NCBI GenBank assembly: GCA_023489405.1
Contig: JAMDCW010000096.1
Location: forward strand, 1-27,116
Reading direction: 5' to 3'
Origin: Chloroflexota bacterium
GTDB taxonomy: Bacteria > Chloroflexota > UBA4733
Length of the DNA stretch: 27,116 nucleotides
This document shows, piece by piece, positions 1 through 7,512 of the stretch. Below the pieces are notes generated by a model. The model saw nothing but the letters and a program-made list of their open reading frames with translations, did not search any database and was not told where the DNA came from. Positions within the stretch are counted from its first letter, which is position 1. Every line of letters begins with the position of its first letter. The position numbers were made by a program, and so were the translations under genes.

Positions 1-243
1 TCCAACTTGAGCATCAACAAGGTGCGGTGGCTGGGCACGGGCGAAAACATGGCGAGAAGAGTCGAGACCGCCGGTTTCTACATAAGCCACCAGTGCGTAG
101 ATCGTTGGACGATGAGGCTCGATGACTTTGACGAAGCTCCCGAACGGAGGGGAGGCATGGAGCTCCACGGTTTCTGCGATAAATTCGTACGTACTGGCAG
201 CAACCACTTCGCCAATTCGTTCTTCGCGGATCGTAGCGCTCAC
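1..243 (-). CDS. HAS-barrel domain protein, C-terminus cut by window edge
   Basis: Reading the minus strand from a GTG at 243 gives 81 codons with no stop before the window edge. The product begins MSATIREERIGEVVAAST and continues with a beta-rich pattern (ELHASPPFGSFVKV, then IYALVAYVETGGLDSSRHV). This matches, from memory, the small HAS-barrel (HerA-ATP synthase barrel) proteins that sit beside nurA and herA in cyanobacteria and Chloroflexota. It follows the nurA stop by 27 bases on the same strand, with the purine-rich GAAGAAGAGGGCGAG just upstream as a ribosome binding site, so the two are probably co-transcribed. An ATG at 269 is in a frame that stops after eight codons, which supports the GTG. 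The alternative is that this is the N-terminal barrel of HerA itself. The missing C-terminus prevents a decision. Confidence 0.62.
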   Translation of the reverse strand, partial: MSATIREERIGEVVAASTYEFIAETVELHASPPFGSFVKVIEPHRPTIYALVAYVETGGLDSSRHVFARAQPPHLVDAQVG

Positions 244-270
244 TACTCGCCCTCTTCTTCGGGGATCATG

Positions 271-1470
271 TCAAATGGCTCTCCACTGTTTGCTCAGCGC
301 CTTCGCCGAAGTTACCAGATGGAGACCCGCTTGAGTCATCTGGCGCTCGAGTAGAGCAGCGAACAATCGGCGATCTTCAGCAGAAACCACCGCCTGTTCG
401 TGAGCCTCGATCAGCGCTGGCGGATAGCCAAGCACTCGCTGGCGATAGCTACCTCGGCGGCATTGATCAGCTACAAGGGCGTGGACCAGAGCCAACCGCG
501 CGCTATCAAGAGCTACCCATTCCGGGATTTCCACACGCGCCAGTTCTGTACCCACATTGAGATAAAAACAGTAGATACGATGCTCTCCGTAATACTGCTG
601 AACGCGCTGCAACGACCGGAATATAGTCGAGCGGTGGTAGAGCGGCAACCTTGGTAAAAGCAGATCAGCGTCGAGAAAACCATCGAGCGCCCCGCACGCA
701 CGCTGTCCGTACCGCTGTAGCGACGAGCACCGCCGGCATGCCATGACCGGCCGATCGGAACACTCGCTCCAGCGCGCAAAGTTCACAACTTCCCGGCTGG
801 CTGGCCGGCTGATATAGCCGACCAGCACGTGGCCGCTACAGCGGATACGGCTGAGTTGCGTGTGCAGATCCTCAATGAGCGCTTCAGGGATTTCTTCGCG
901 GCGGTTGCTCAAGTTGAGATCGAGGAGCGAGCCATCAACAAGCCCGAGACAGGGGACCGAAGTGTCGAGATTCTCCAACAGATCAGCGAGCTTCCGGCGC
1001 TCAAAGGCGGTGCGTAACGTTGCTAGCAACTCTTCCTGAATCGGTACGCGCCGTCCCTCGAGAGTGAACTCGAGGTCCTCGGTACGATAGCGCACGGTTG
1101 GTTCCGAGCCAAACCGCGCTTCGGACGTAGATCCGTATCGCAGATGCGCCCACCCCACATTGAGAACGATGTACGGAGCAATGCCATGCCGCTCAGGCTC
1201 GATTTGCGATCCATCAGTTGCCACGACGTGGTACTCTGCCGGGACCGAAGACGGTGGGAAGGAGAGGCGTGGATCCTCGAGTGGGAGCGCGGTAATGAAC
1301 CCCAAAGAGCTCTGCTCAATGGTAGAGCTCGCTTTCTGCCACTCGTCGCTCGTTGCCTCCCACGCCCGCATAGCGGCTTGACGTCGCTGCTGGCGATCCG
1401 GCTCTTGGTGAGCGAGATACACCGCCATCGATGCAATTTGGCTACTGAGCGCTCGGACATCAAATGCCAT
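271..1470 (-). CDS. nurA: NurA-domain nuclease
   Basis: This encodes a 399-residue NurA-family protein. NurA is a 5'-3' nuclease that, with the HerA translocase, resects DNA ends in archaea and some bacteria. The first metal-binding block is visible as HVVATDGSQI at residues 81-90, and a second acidic block as GLVDGSLLDL near 176-185. The C-terminal block GYPPALIEAHEQAVVSAEDR at 348-367 is typical of bacterial NurA. The open frame extends upstream to 1749, but the 93 extra residues lack family character and would overlap the moaDE start. I therefore start at the ATG at 1470 (MAFDVRALSSQI), which has a plausible promoter just upstream. The middle section carries a Cys-rich stretch (CSDRPVMACRRCSSLQRYGQ near 237-256) that could bind metal. 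That is only a suggestion. The downstream HAS-barrel gene supports the assignment. Confidence 0.85.
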   Translation of the reverse strand: MAFDVRALSSQIASMAVYLAHQEPDRQQRRQAAMRAWEATSDEWQKASSTIEQSSLGFITALPLEDPRLSFPPSSVPAEYHVVATDGSQIEPERHGIAPYIVLNVGWAHLRYGSTSEARFGSEPTVRYRTEDLEFTLEGRRVPIQEELLATLRTAFERRKLADLLENLDTSVPCLGLVDGSLLDLNLSNRREEIPEALIEDLHTQLSRIRCSGHVLVGYISRPASREVVNFARWSECSDRPVMACRRCSSLQRYGQRACGALDGFLDADLLLPRLPLYHRSTIFRSLQRVQQYYGEHRIYCFYLNVGTELARVEIPEWVALDSARLALVHALVADQCRRGSYRQRVLGYPPALIEAHEQAVVSAEDRRLFAALLERQMTQAGLHLVTSAKALSKQWRAI

Positions 1471-1479
1471 GACAAGTCT

Positions 1480-1507
1480 CGTATAATCTACAACTGTTAT
1501 CGTACAA
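1480..1507 (-). promoter_or_regulatory. Candidate nurA promoter
   Basis: On the minus strand TTGTAC (1507-1502) is followed after 15-16 bases by TTATAC or TATACG (1486-1480), ending 9-10 bases before the ATG at 1470. The short spacing implies a very short or nearly leaderless transcript. The -35 is imperfect and the call rests on sequence resemblance only. Confidence 0.35.
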
Positions 1508-1649
1508 GTGTTCCAACTCTCACAACAGTCTACCCGAACAAATGGCAGCCAGGCGAGTGTGAGCTGCTGAGATATGTCTGGTAGAAATAACTCGACGTGC
1601 TCCTCTGCTCGCACGTACACTTCAAGGCAGAAAAGAGAGGAGTCAAGCG

Positions 1650-2336
1650 GTGCACGTACGGGTACGCCTGTTTGCTTCGCTGCGAGAGTTGACTGGCTGT
1701 GCCGAAGAAGAGCTGCAGCTCGTTGACGGTAGCTCAGTGCAAGATGCATGGACAGCTTGCGTCACGCATTGGCCGGCTTTGGAGCACATCAAGCACTCTG
1801 TAGCAATTGCCCGTAACCGCGTTTTCACCCAGCCAGACGCCATTCTCAGTGACGGCGACGAGCTTGCATTGCTTCCTCCAGTGAGTGGCGGCGCTGGCAT
1901 CATCGAACTCACCCACGATCCACTGAGCGTCGATCGTCTCGTAGCCTCGATCCGCCGGCCGAGCGACGGTGGGCTCGTCGTCTTTAATGGTATCGTGCGC
2001 AACCATTCTGAGGGACGTAGCGTGCAGGCGCTCGACTACCAAGCCTATCCTGAAATGGCACTCGAACAGTTGAGCCAGGTAGCAAGAGAAGTGGAAGGCC
2101 AGTGGCCCGCCGTGCGCATCGCTATGGCTCACCGTCTCGGCCATCTAGCGATCGGTGAAGTAAGTGTCATTGTGGCAGTATCTGCTCCCCATCGCCCTGA
2201 AGCGTTTGCCGCCTGCCATTTCGGCATCGATCGCCTAAAAGAAATTGTTCCTATCTGGAAGAAGGAGTTCTTCGACGACGATGAAGCGCACTGGCCAGGC
2301 GGCTCTGTGCCCGATCCGCGGGCAGTGCCTCGATGA
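1650..2336 (+). CDS. Fused molybdopterin synthase MoaD-MoaE
   Basis: This is a single 228-residue protein joining both subunits of molybdopterin synthase, which adds two sulfurs to cyclic pyranopterin monophosphate to make molybdopterin in the cytoplasm. Residues 1-81 are a ubiquitin-like MoaD domain ending in LLPPVSGG, with the conserved Gly-Gly at 80-81. Residues 84-228 are MoaE, with the substrate and catalytic region PHRPEAF followed by RLKEIVPIWKKE, which holds the conserved lysines. The GTG start has a strong ribosome binding site, GAGAGGAG, seven bases upstream. In the split system the MoaD Gly-Gly must be a free C-terminus to carry the thiocarboxylate, so a fusion needs cleavage after it, as reported for mycobacterial MoaX. 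The gene stands alone, divergent from nurA and convergent with the ribD-like gene. No other moa gene is present in the window. Confidence 0.9.
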   Translation: MHVRVRLFASLRELTGCAEEELQLVDGSSVQDAWTACVTHWPALEHIKHSVAIARNRVFTQPDAILSDGDELALLPPVSGGAGIIELTHDPLSVDRLVASIRRPSDGGLVVFNGIVRNHSEGRSVQALDYQAYPEMALEQLSQVAREVEGQWPAVRIAMAHRLGHLAIGEVSVIVAVSAPHRPEAFAACHFGIDRLKEIVPIWKKEFFDDDEAHWPGGSVPDPRAVPR

Positions 2337-2371
2337 CGTTTCCCCGCAGCCTTCGCTATGAGGCTACTATA

Positions 2372-3133
2372 CTATTGGTAACATAATCGACAGCGAACGA
2401 AGAGTTCGCTGTCGTGTTCGTAGAGATTGAGTATCTCAGTTCGTATCTGGGGGGTGGGCGACAGTAGCGCCCCTTCAACGATGGTCATTCCTTCACCGGC
2501 GATAACTTTTGGCGCTAATGTCAAGAAGAGCTCATCGAGTACCCGCTGCTTCATCAGGCTGTATAAGAAATGGGGCCCCCCTTCGGTAAGCAACCAGCGG
2601 ATCTGATAGCGCTGGCGTAGGATGGCCAGCGCCTCGTGGAGCGAACCATCGCTGGGAATCGAAACTACCTCACAGCGACCACCGGCCCGAACGACGTTCT
2701 GCGTTACCTCTGACGCTCTCGGCGTGAGCACCAGAGCAGGATCTTCAGGAAGACGAAAGATGGCGCTGTCATAAGGTACCTGACCCGAATGAGTAACCAC
2801 CATCCAGCGAGGATGCTCTTTCTGGCCTCGGCGCCGGCGAAGTTGGAGGAGATGGTCAGGGAAATAGCGGTAGATCCGATCGGCACGGACTGTTCCAGCG
2901 CCTTCTAGAATACCATCGGCCAGACTACGCAGATGAGACATGATCTCCTGGTCAAGCGCGCTGCCAAGACCGGCGGCGGCACCGTTGACCTGAGCTTTCC
3001 CATCCAAACTGGAAACCATGTTGGCAAAGATGTACGGCCGCTCTGGCAAGGTAGGAAAAGTAATCTGATCGTAAACATCAGCCGGATCGCCAGGATATTC
3101 ACCTGCCGAAGGCAATAGTTCGCGTAACATCAT
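2372..3133 (-). CDS. Stand-alone RibD C-terminal-type reductase
   Basis: This 253-residue protein belongs to the RibD C-terminal (dihydrofolate-reductase-like) family of NADPH-dependent pyrimidine reductases in riboflavin synthesis. Visible family motifs are ANMVSSLDGKA (37-47), GILEGAGTVRADR (74-86), LLTEGGPHFLYSL (181-193) and DELFLTLAPKVIAGEG (200-215). No deaminase domain is attached, so it is a one-domain version. Such proteins can be the riboflavin reductase or act on related substrates, so the exact reaction is open. Its ATG overlaps the lysA stop by one base (TAATG), which implies translational coupling. A second ATG follows immediately and either could initiate. No other rib gene is in the window. 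An 11-bp perfect inverted repeat lies in the final codons. Confidence 0.82.
   Translation of the reverse strand: MMLRELLPSAGEYPGDPADVYDQITFPTLPERPYIFANMVSSLDGKAQVNGAAAGLGSALDQEIMSHLRSLADGILEGAGTVRADRIYRYFPDHLLQLRRRRGQKEHPRWMVVTHSGQVPYDSAIFRLPEDPALVLTPRASEVTQNVVRAGGRCEVVSIPSDGSLHEALAILRQRYQIRWLLTEGGPHFLYSLMKQRVLDELFLTLAPKVIAGEGMTIVEGALLSPTPQIRTEILNLYEHDSELFVRCRLCYQ
2388..2414. repeat. Perfect 11-bp inverted repeat at the 3' end of the ribD-like gene
   Basis: CGACAGCGAAC (2388-2398) and GTTCGCTGTCG (2404-2414) pair perfectly around a five-base loop. The hairpin lies within the last codons of the reductase gene and between it and the convergent moaDE gene (stop at 2336). No T-run follows on either strand, so it is not a standard intrinsic terminator. 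It could stabilise the 3' end or reduce convergent read-through. Confidence 0.5.
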
Positions 3134-4500
3134 TACTCACCTTTATCGCATCCTTGCGATGCTATCGCCTTTTGACGGAGCCGTTCAGGGATGAGATCCA
3201 GCTTCAAGAGATCTTCGAACGTCTCACGGCGTGTAATCAGCTCAGCGTTCCCTTCATTAGCGAGCACCATAGCGGGACGCGGGAAACGATTGTAGTTGCT
3301 GGCCATAGAAGCGTTATAGGCGCCGGTGGCCAGCACTGCCAGGATATCGCCGGGGTGAGGTTCAGGAAGCTCAACCGCGGGCAGCAGCGTATCAGTTTCG
3401 CAGTGGCGGCCGGAAACTCGTACCGTTATCGTTGGCATTTCGGCGGCTCGATTTGCCAGCAGCGTCTGATAGAGCGCATCGTACATCAACGGACGCGGAT
3501 TATCCGACAATCCTCCATCGACTGCGACGTACCAGCGCTCTCCAGGGACCTCCCTGATCGGCACGCGCTTCACCGGACCGATCGTGTACAGCGTAAGTCC
3601 TGCTTCCCCAGCAATCGAGCGGCCAGGCTCAACCCCCAAATGCGGCTCACCGAGGCCCATATTCTGACACGACCTCCGGAAAGTATCACAGATACTATCC
3701 GCAAAACGCTCTATCGAAGGCGGCTGCTGCCCGGGAAGATATTGGATTCCCAAGCCACCTCCTAGGATGATCTCTTGAACCCTCATGCCATATCGTTCCT
3801 GCATACTCGCTGCAAACCGACACACTATGTCCGCAGCGGCTTCGTGAGCTTCCGTATCGAGGAGCTGCGACCCAACGTGACAATGAAATCCTGCCAACTG
3901 CAGGTGGGGGTGCCGGAGAATAGCCTGGATTCCCGCCCTTGCTGCTCCATTACTGATATTCAAGCCGAACTTCGTGTCATCTTGCCCCGTACTGATCTTG
4001 CCGTGCGTGTGCGGGTCAACACCAGGCGCAACACGTAAGGTCACGCGTGGTGAGCAATGCATCTCTTCGCTCAGACGGGCGAGGCGCTCAATTTCATCGA
4101 GCGAATCGATGCCGATGCGACCGACACCATGACGAAGCGCTAGACGCAGTTCTTCATCGAGCTTGAAGTTGCCATGAAGAGTGATACGCTGCACAGGAAA
4201 TCCTGCCTGGAGCGCTGTATAGAGCTCTCCGCCTGAGGCAACATCGAGCTCGAGGTTTTCTTCCGCCACAATACGCGCAATCGCAAGGTTCAAGAGCGCC
4301 TTTCCTGCAAAAGCAACAGAGCTATTGGAATAGGAAGCGTGAAGAGCCTGTCGATACCTACGGCAGCGTCGCCGCAGCTCCACCTCATCGACAACGTAGA
4401 GCGGCGTGCCAAACGCTGCTGCGAGCTCTGTCGCATCGCAACCACCCACCTCCAGATGACCACGATTATTGACACGCTGTGTCCCTTGCAAAACTACCAA
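3133..4500 (-). CDS. lysA: Diaminopimelate decarboxylase
   Basis: This encodes a 455-residue PLP-dependent fold-type III decarboxylase that converts meso-diaminopimelate to L-lysine in the cytoplasm. The PLP lysine is in FAGKALLN at residue 67. Other family marks are GFHCHVGSQL, the glycine-rich phosphate-binding GGGLGIQY, EPGRSI, and the active-site cysteine in HCETDTLLP (commonly CESGD in the family). The C-terminal GAYNASMASNYNRFPRP is also characteristic. The start is TTG at 4500, six bases after GAGGGGG on the minus strand. A later in-frame TTG at 4491 is less well placed. The length fits the family. It lies 105 bases after the peroxiredoxin gene and overlaps the ribD-like gene by one base, so at least these last two are one transcript. 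Orn/Arg decarboxylases of the same fold are unlikely given the overall match. Confidence 0.93.
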   Translation of the reverse strand: MVVLQGTQRVNNRGHLEVGGCDATELAAAFGTPLYVVDEVELRRRCRRYRQALHASYSNSSVAFAGKALLNLAIARIVAEENLELDVASGGELYTALQAGFPVQRITLHGNFKLDEELRLALRHGVGRIGIDSLDEIERLARLSEEMHCSPRVTLRVAPGVDPHTHGKISTGQDDTKFGLNISNGAARAGIQAILRHPHLQLAGFHCHVGSQLLDTEAHEAAADIVCRFAASMQERYGMRVQEIILGGGLGIQYLPGQQPPSIERFADSICDTFRRSCQNMGLGEPHLGVEPGRSIAGEAGLTLYTIGPVKRVPIREVPGERWYVAVDGGLSDNPRPLMYDALYQTLLANRAAEMPTITVRVSGRHCETDTLLPAVELPEPHPGDILAVLATGAYNASMASNYNRFPRPAMVLANEGNAELITRRETFEDLLKLDLIPERLRQKAIASQGCDKGE

Positions 4501-4573
4501 AGCGCGCCCCCTCGTTGCGTTTTCAATAATGCGGCGTACAAAAGATGCTACCTCTATCGAAAAGGGGTTGACG

Positions 4574-4597
4574 GCATTGCCGCGGTAAGCGCAATGC
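4574..4597 (-). terminator. Possible hairpin terminator after the peroxiredoxin gene
   Basis: GCATTGC and GCAATGC pair over seven bases with a ten-base loop that can extend by two more pairs. On the minus strand it begins nine bases after the peroxiredoxin stop. The nearest T-run (CCCCTTTT) starts about seven bases past the stem, so termination would be weak or Rho-assisted. It could equally be a processing or attenuation element before lysA. Confidence 0.3.
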
Positions 4598-4605
4598 TAG
4601 GCCTC

Positions 4606-5058
4606 TTAGAGCTTACGCAGTTGTTCAAGCTCGACGTCTACACCCTGCCAGTTACCCGGACTCTCTTCGATGAACTTGTAGACGATAGTGCCATTCTTGT
4701 CGATGATGAAGGTAGCGCGCTCATTGACGGGACCCGTCTCTCGATAAACTCCGTATGCCTGGATGACCTTATGGCGAGCATCGCTCAGTATAGGGAAGCT
4801 ATTCACTCCGCAATGACTAGCAAACTCTCGCTGGGAGGCTGATTGATCAGCGCTGATAGCGATGATCTGTGCTCCGAGTGCTTGAAATTCACTGAGACGC
4901 TGCTGGTGTGTACTGAGCTGTCGCTCGCAGACCCCTGTAAAAGCCATAGGGAAGAAAAAGAGCGCTACGGGCTTGCCTCGGAAGTCCGAGAGTTTCACCG
5001 GATTGCCCGCGGTATCCGTGAGTTCAAAATCAGGAGCTCGTTGTCCTATCTCAACCAT
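4606..5058 (-). CDS. AhpE/Bcp-like peroxiredoxin
   Basis: This is a 150-residue thiol peroxidase of the AhpC/TSA superfamily that reduces hydroperoxides in the cytoplasm. The peroxidatic motif is FPMAFTGVC, placing the catalytic cysteine at residue 44, with the conserved Pro and Thr at 37 and 41. The body matches the AhpE subgroup (PILSDARHKVIQAYGVY). A second cysteine at 83 (SHCGVNSFP) is not at the classic Bcp resolving position, so it may act with one cysteine or with an unusual partner. The start is ATG at 5058 (MVEIGQRAPDFEL), with AAGGA 13 bases upstream. An ATG at 5109 would add 17 residues with no family match. It is the second gene of the minus-strand run, and its 126-base upstream spacer can fold. 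Confidence 0.87.
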   Translation of the reverse strand: MVEIGQRAPDFELTDTAGNPVKLSDFRGKPVALFFFPMAFTGVCERQLSTHQQRLSEFQALGAQIIAISADQSASQREFASHCGVNSFPILSDARHKVIQAYGVYRETGPVNERATFIIDKNGTIVYKFIEESPGNWQGVDVELEQLRKL

Positions 5059-5089
5059 CGCTGTCTCTCTATCCTTAAAAATCTCGCGT

Positions 5090-5115
5090 GCTATGGAGCC
5101 ATCGCTCAAGATAGC
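5090..5115 (-). repeat. Hairpin upstream of the peroxiredoxin gene
   Basis: Between the aldolase/dehydrogenase stop and the peroxiredoxin start, GCTAT/ATAGC arms enclose GAGC/GCTC arms with a GATG loop, giving a two-part stem with a small bulge. It sits about 30 bases before the ATG on the minus strand. It may be a leader structure. I see no match to a known riboswitch. Confidence 0.3.
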
Positions 5116-5183
5116 AGGCTTACCACTACCTAGTACACACCCTTCTGTAGCAAAAGAAGTGCCTGTTTTTTAGAAACCTCCAG

Positions 5184-7238
5184 CTAGCGTGGATACGCTG
5201 TGGTTACCCCTCCATCTACAGTGACCGTGCAGCCTGTAGTCTTCGCTGATCGTTTCGAACAGAGAAATAGGATAGCCTCAGCGACATCTTCGGGGAAGAC
5301 ATTCACCTTCAAGACAGATCGTTGTCGGTAGTATTCTTCCAGATTTTCAAGCGCTACGCCGTGCGAGCGTGCACGCTCCTCCCGCCACTGAGGATTCCAG
5401 ATTGTTGACCCACGGAAAACTGCATCCGGAGCAACGGCGTTGACCCGAATACCTGCACTACCGCCCTCCTCTGCTAAGCAGCGCGTCATTTGCAGTTCTG
5501 CAGCTTTGGCAGTGGCATAGGCCAGTACGTTCTTTGCCGCCGAAAGACCATTCTTTGATGATACGAATACGATGGCGCCCCCGGTACCTTGCTGGCGCAG
5601 TACGCGAAATGCTGAACGCGCAGTGAGAAAATAACCGGTAACCATCACATCGTGAAGTTGTTGCCATTCTCCTAGGGTCGTTTCTTCGATACTGTGAGAC
5701 GCAGCCAGTCCGGCATTGGGAACGACGATATCGACCCCTCCATACTGGAGAATCGTTTTTGAGAAACCACCATCGATGGCCTCTTCGCTCGTTACATCGC
5801 AGGCAATAGCCAGTCCGCGTCCATCTCCGTACTGTTTGTTGATCGCCTGTGCTACTTCCCCCGCTGCTACCGCATCGCGATCGAGAATGACTACATGCGC
5901 CCCTGCGACTGCGAGCCGGTGTGCTGTAGTCCGGCCGATACCGGATGCACCTCCAGTGATCACGGCGACTTGTCCAGCTAGCTCAGCACGTGCGGTGCGC
6001 TGCTGAAGCTTTGCCCTCTCGAGAGGCCAGTATTCGATGGCAAAAGTCTGAGCCGGTGAGAGTGTTGAATAGTGATCAAGTGCTTCGGCCGCCCGCATGA
6101 CTTCGATAGTCTGGCGATAGTTTTCCAGAGCTACACGAGCACTGTGGAGATCTTGACCAGCGGCGATGATCCCAAGGCCTGGCAGCAAAATAAGCTGCGG
6201 GTTTGGATCGATCATCGTTTCTTCCGCAGCAGCATGCGCTGTAAAGTACTCCGTATAGGCTTGGCGGTGACGGGCAACGGCCTGGTGTAGAGCGCTCGAT
6301 AATTCCGAGAGTGGTAATGTCGCCAGGCCATCCAGCCACAAGGGGAAGGGACCTGTGTAGAGCACATAGTCGGGAGTGGCACTTCCCCGCGCAGCAAGTT
6401 CGCGTGCACCTGCACTGGCCAGAAACTGCCGCACTGCTTGGCTCTCATCATATACAAGTATCTTGTACTGATCAAAATGCAGCGCTCCTCGCAGGATGGG
6501 TAGGATCGTATAGAAGCGTTCTTGATGGTCTCGTACCAATTCCGCAGTAGGAGCAGCAAAAGGGTCGCGCGCGATGAGCGCGCGCGCAACCGCCCGCTTG
6601 AGCTCGTCGAGAACGCCCACAGTACGTTGGTAGCACGCCTCAGCCGTTTCCCCCCAAGTGACCAACCCATGCTTCTCCAAAAGGAGAAATTCAGCATCCG
6701 GATTCGCGCGCATAACCTCAGCAGCGAGCTTCCCCAGAGCAAAACCAGGGCGTACGTAAGGAACCCAGGCAACGCGTCGACCAAATATGCGCTCGGCGAC
6801 CTCTCGTCCACGTTCCAGCGTACAAAAAGCTAAAGCCACAACTGCATGCGTATGGTCGATGTGTTTGAACGGCAAAAGCGCGTGGAGCGTTGTCTCGATT
6901 GACGGCAGGGGTGATTGTGGATCAAGCATAGCAAACCGGAGATACTCGACGAGATCCTCATCACGAACTTCCGCTCTGGTCGCTAAAGCCCGGAGGTCAC
7001 CTAGTCGCAACGCCGTAAAACCGGCAGCATCGATCGTCGCGAGGTCCGCTCCGCTTGCCTTGACAACGAGCGCCTCAATAGAACGCCCCCGATAATCCGT
7101 GAGCACTGTTTTGCAGGAAGTATTTCCACCACCAAAATTGACGACGTGGGGCATTAAGCCCACCAGTCGTGAGCGATGCACGAGGAGAGAGATTTCATCT
7201 CTCTCATGAATTTCTGTCTGCCACCCCAGGTTTTCCAC
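5184..7238 (-). CDS. Bifunctional class II aldolase/short-chain dehydrogenase, RhaEW (YuxG) type
   Basis: This 684-residue fusion joins a class II aldolase domain (about 1-390) to an NAD(P)-dependent short-chain dehydrogenase (about 420-684). In the characterised Bacillus relative the two halves cleave L-rhamnulose 1-phosphate and oxidise the resulting L-lactaldehyde. The aldolase part shows NFGGGNTSCK (34-43), the zinc-site histidines in HIDHTHAVVAL (126-136) and EKHGLVTWGE (189-198). The dehydrogenase part shows ITGGASGIGR (427-436), PNAGLA (507-512) and the catalytic YATAK (574-578), ending with a VDGGVTTAYPR tail. The start is GTG at 7238, with TTGAGGA about nine bases upstream. It is divergent from the sugar-transport cluster, which hints at shared substrate use. 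Methylpentose specificity is inferred from the family and not shown. No rhamnose isomerase or kinase lies in the window. Confidence 0.88.
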   Translation of the reverse strand: MENLGWQTEIHERDEISLLVHRSRLVGLMPHVVNFGGGNTSCKTVLTDYRGRSIEALVVKASGADLATIDAAGFTALRLGDLRALATRAEVRDEDLVEYLRFAMLDPQSPLPSIETTLHALLPFKHIDHTHAVVALAFCTLERGREVAERIFGRRVAWVPYVRPGFALGKLAAEVMRANPDAEFLLLEKHGLVTWGETAEACYQRTVGVLDELKRAVARALIARDPFAAPTAELVRDHQERFYTILPILRGALHFDQYKILVYDESQAVRQFLASAGARELAARGSATPDYVLYTGPFPLWLDGLATLPLSELSSALHQAVARHRQAYTEYFTAHAAAEETMIDPNPQLILLPGLGIIAAGQDLHSARVALENYRQTIEVMRAAEALDHYSTLSPAQTFAIEYWPLERAKLQQRTARAELAGQVAVITGGASGIGRTTAHRLAVAGAHVVILDRDAVAAGEVAQAINKQYGDGRGLAIACDVTSEEAIDGGFSKTILQYGGVDIVVPNAGLAASHSIEETTLGEWQQLHDVMVTGYFLTARSAFRVLRQQGTGGAIVFVSSKNGLSAAKNVLAYATAKAAELQMTRCLAEEGGSAGIRVNAVAPDAVFRGSTIWNPQWREERARSHGVALENLEEYYRQRSVLKVNVFPEDVAEAILFLCSKRSAKTTGCTVTVDGGVTTAYPR
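7185..7205. repeat. Perfect 9-bp inverted repeat in the 5' end of the aldolase/dehydrogenase gene
   Basis: Arms GAGAGAGAT (7185-7193) and ATCTCTCTC (7197-7205) flank a three-base centre, about 35 bases inside the coding start at 7238. The dyad has the size of a repressor operator, and as RNA it would form a tight hairpin over early codons. Chance is possible because the arms are simple GA/CT repeats. Confidence 0.4.
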
Positions 7239-7326
7239 AATGACGATTCCTCAAAAATAGCCAGGCAAGAGGCAGTGTAGCACGAGGGGAAGGGCATCTT
7301 CAGTCCTAAAAAGAGTGTTTGCTTAC

Positions 7327-7355
7327 TTGACACGATGCACGCGTTTTCCTACCAT
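7327..7355 (+). promoter_or_regulatory. Sigma-70-type promoter for the transport cluster
   Basis: TTGACA at 7327-7332 is a perfect -35, and TACCAT at 7350-7355 is a four-of-six -10 separated by exactly 17 bases. Transcription would start near 7362, leaving a leader of about 150 bases before the GTG at 7513. The TATAAA at about 7420 in the leader lacks a good -35. The rest of the 274-base divergent spacer (7239-7512) shows no other clear element. Confidence 0.6.
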
Positions 7356-7512
7356 CGATATATTACGCGTAGATCATTCTTAGAGTCGATCCATAGATTG
7401 TGGTTCCTAGCGTGCCTTATAAAGATAAAGAAAACTGCCTGGCGCAGACGTGTCTATCTTCTGGGTACGCCTATGTATTGCGATCCCGGAGCCCAGGAGA
7501 GGAGGTGGAAGT

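Noticed and set aside
1471..1649. Possible molybdenum-cofactor riboswitch before the MoaD-MoaE gene.
   Set aside because: A loose CTCACA/TGTGAG pairing is present, but I cannot find the conserved Moco-motif core, so I see no support beyond a generic leader.
3154..3765. Plus-strand open frame of 203 codons opposite lysA.
   Set aside because: It is antisense to a clear diaminopimelate decarboxylase gene, has no family pattern, and has the residue composition of a shadow frame.
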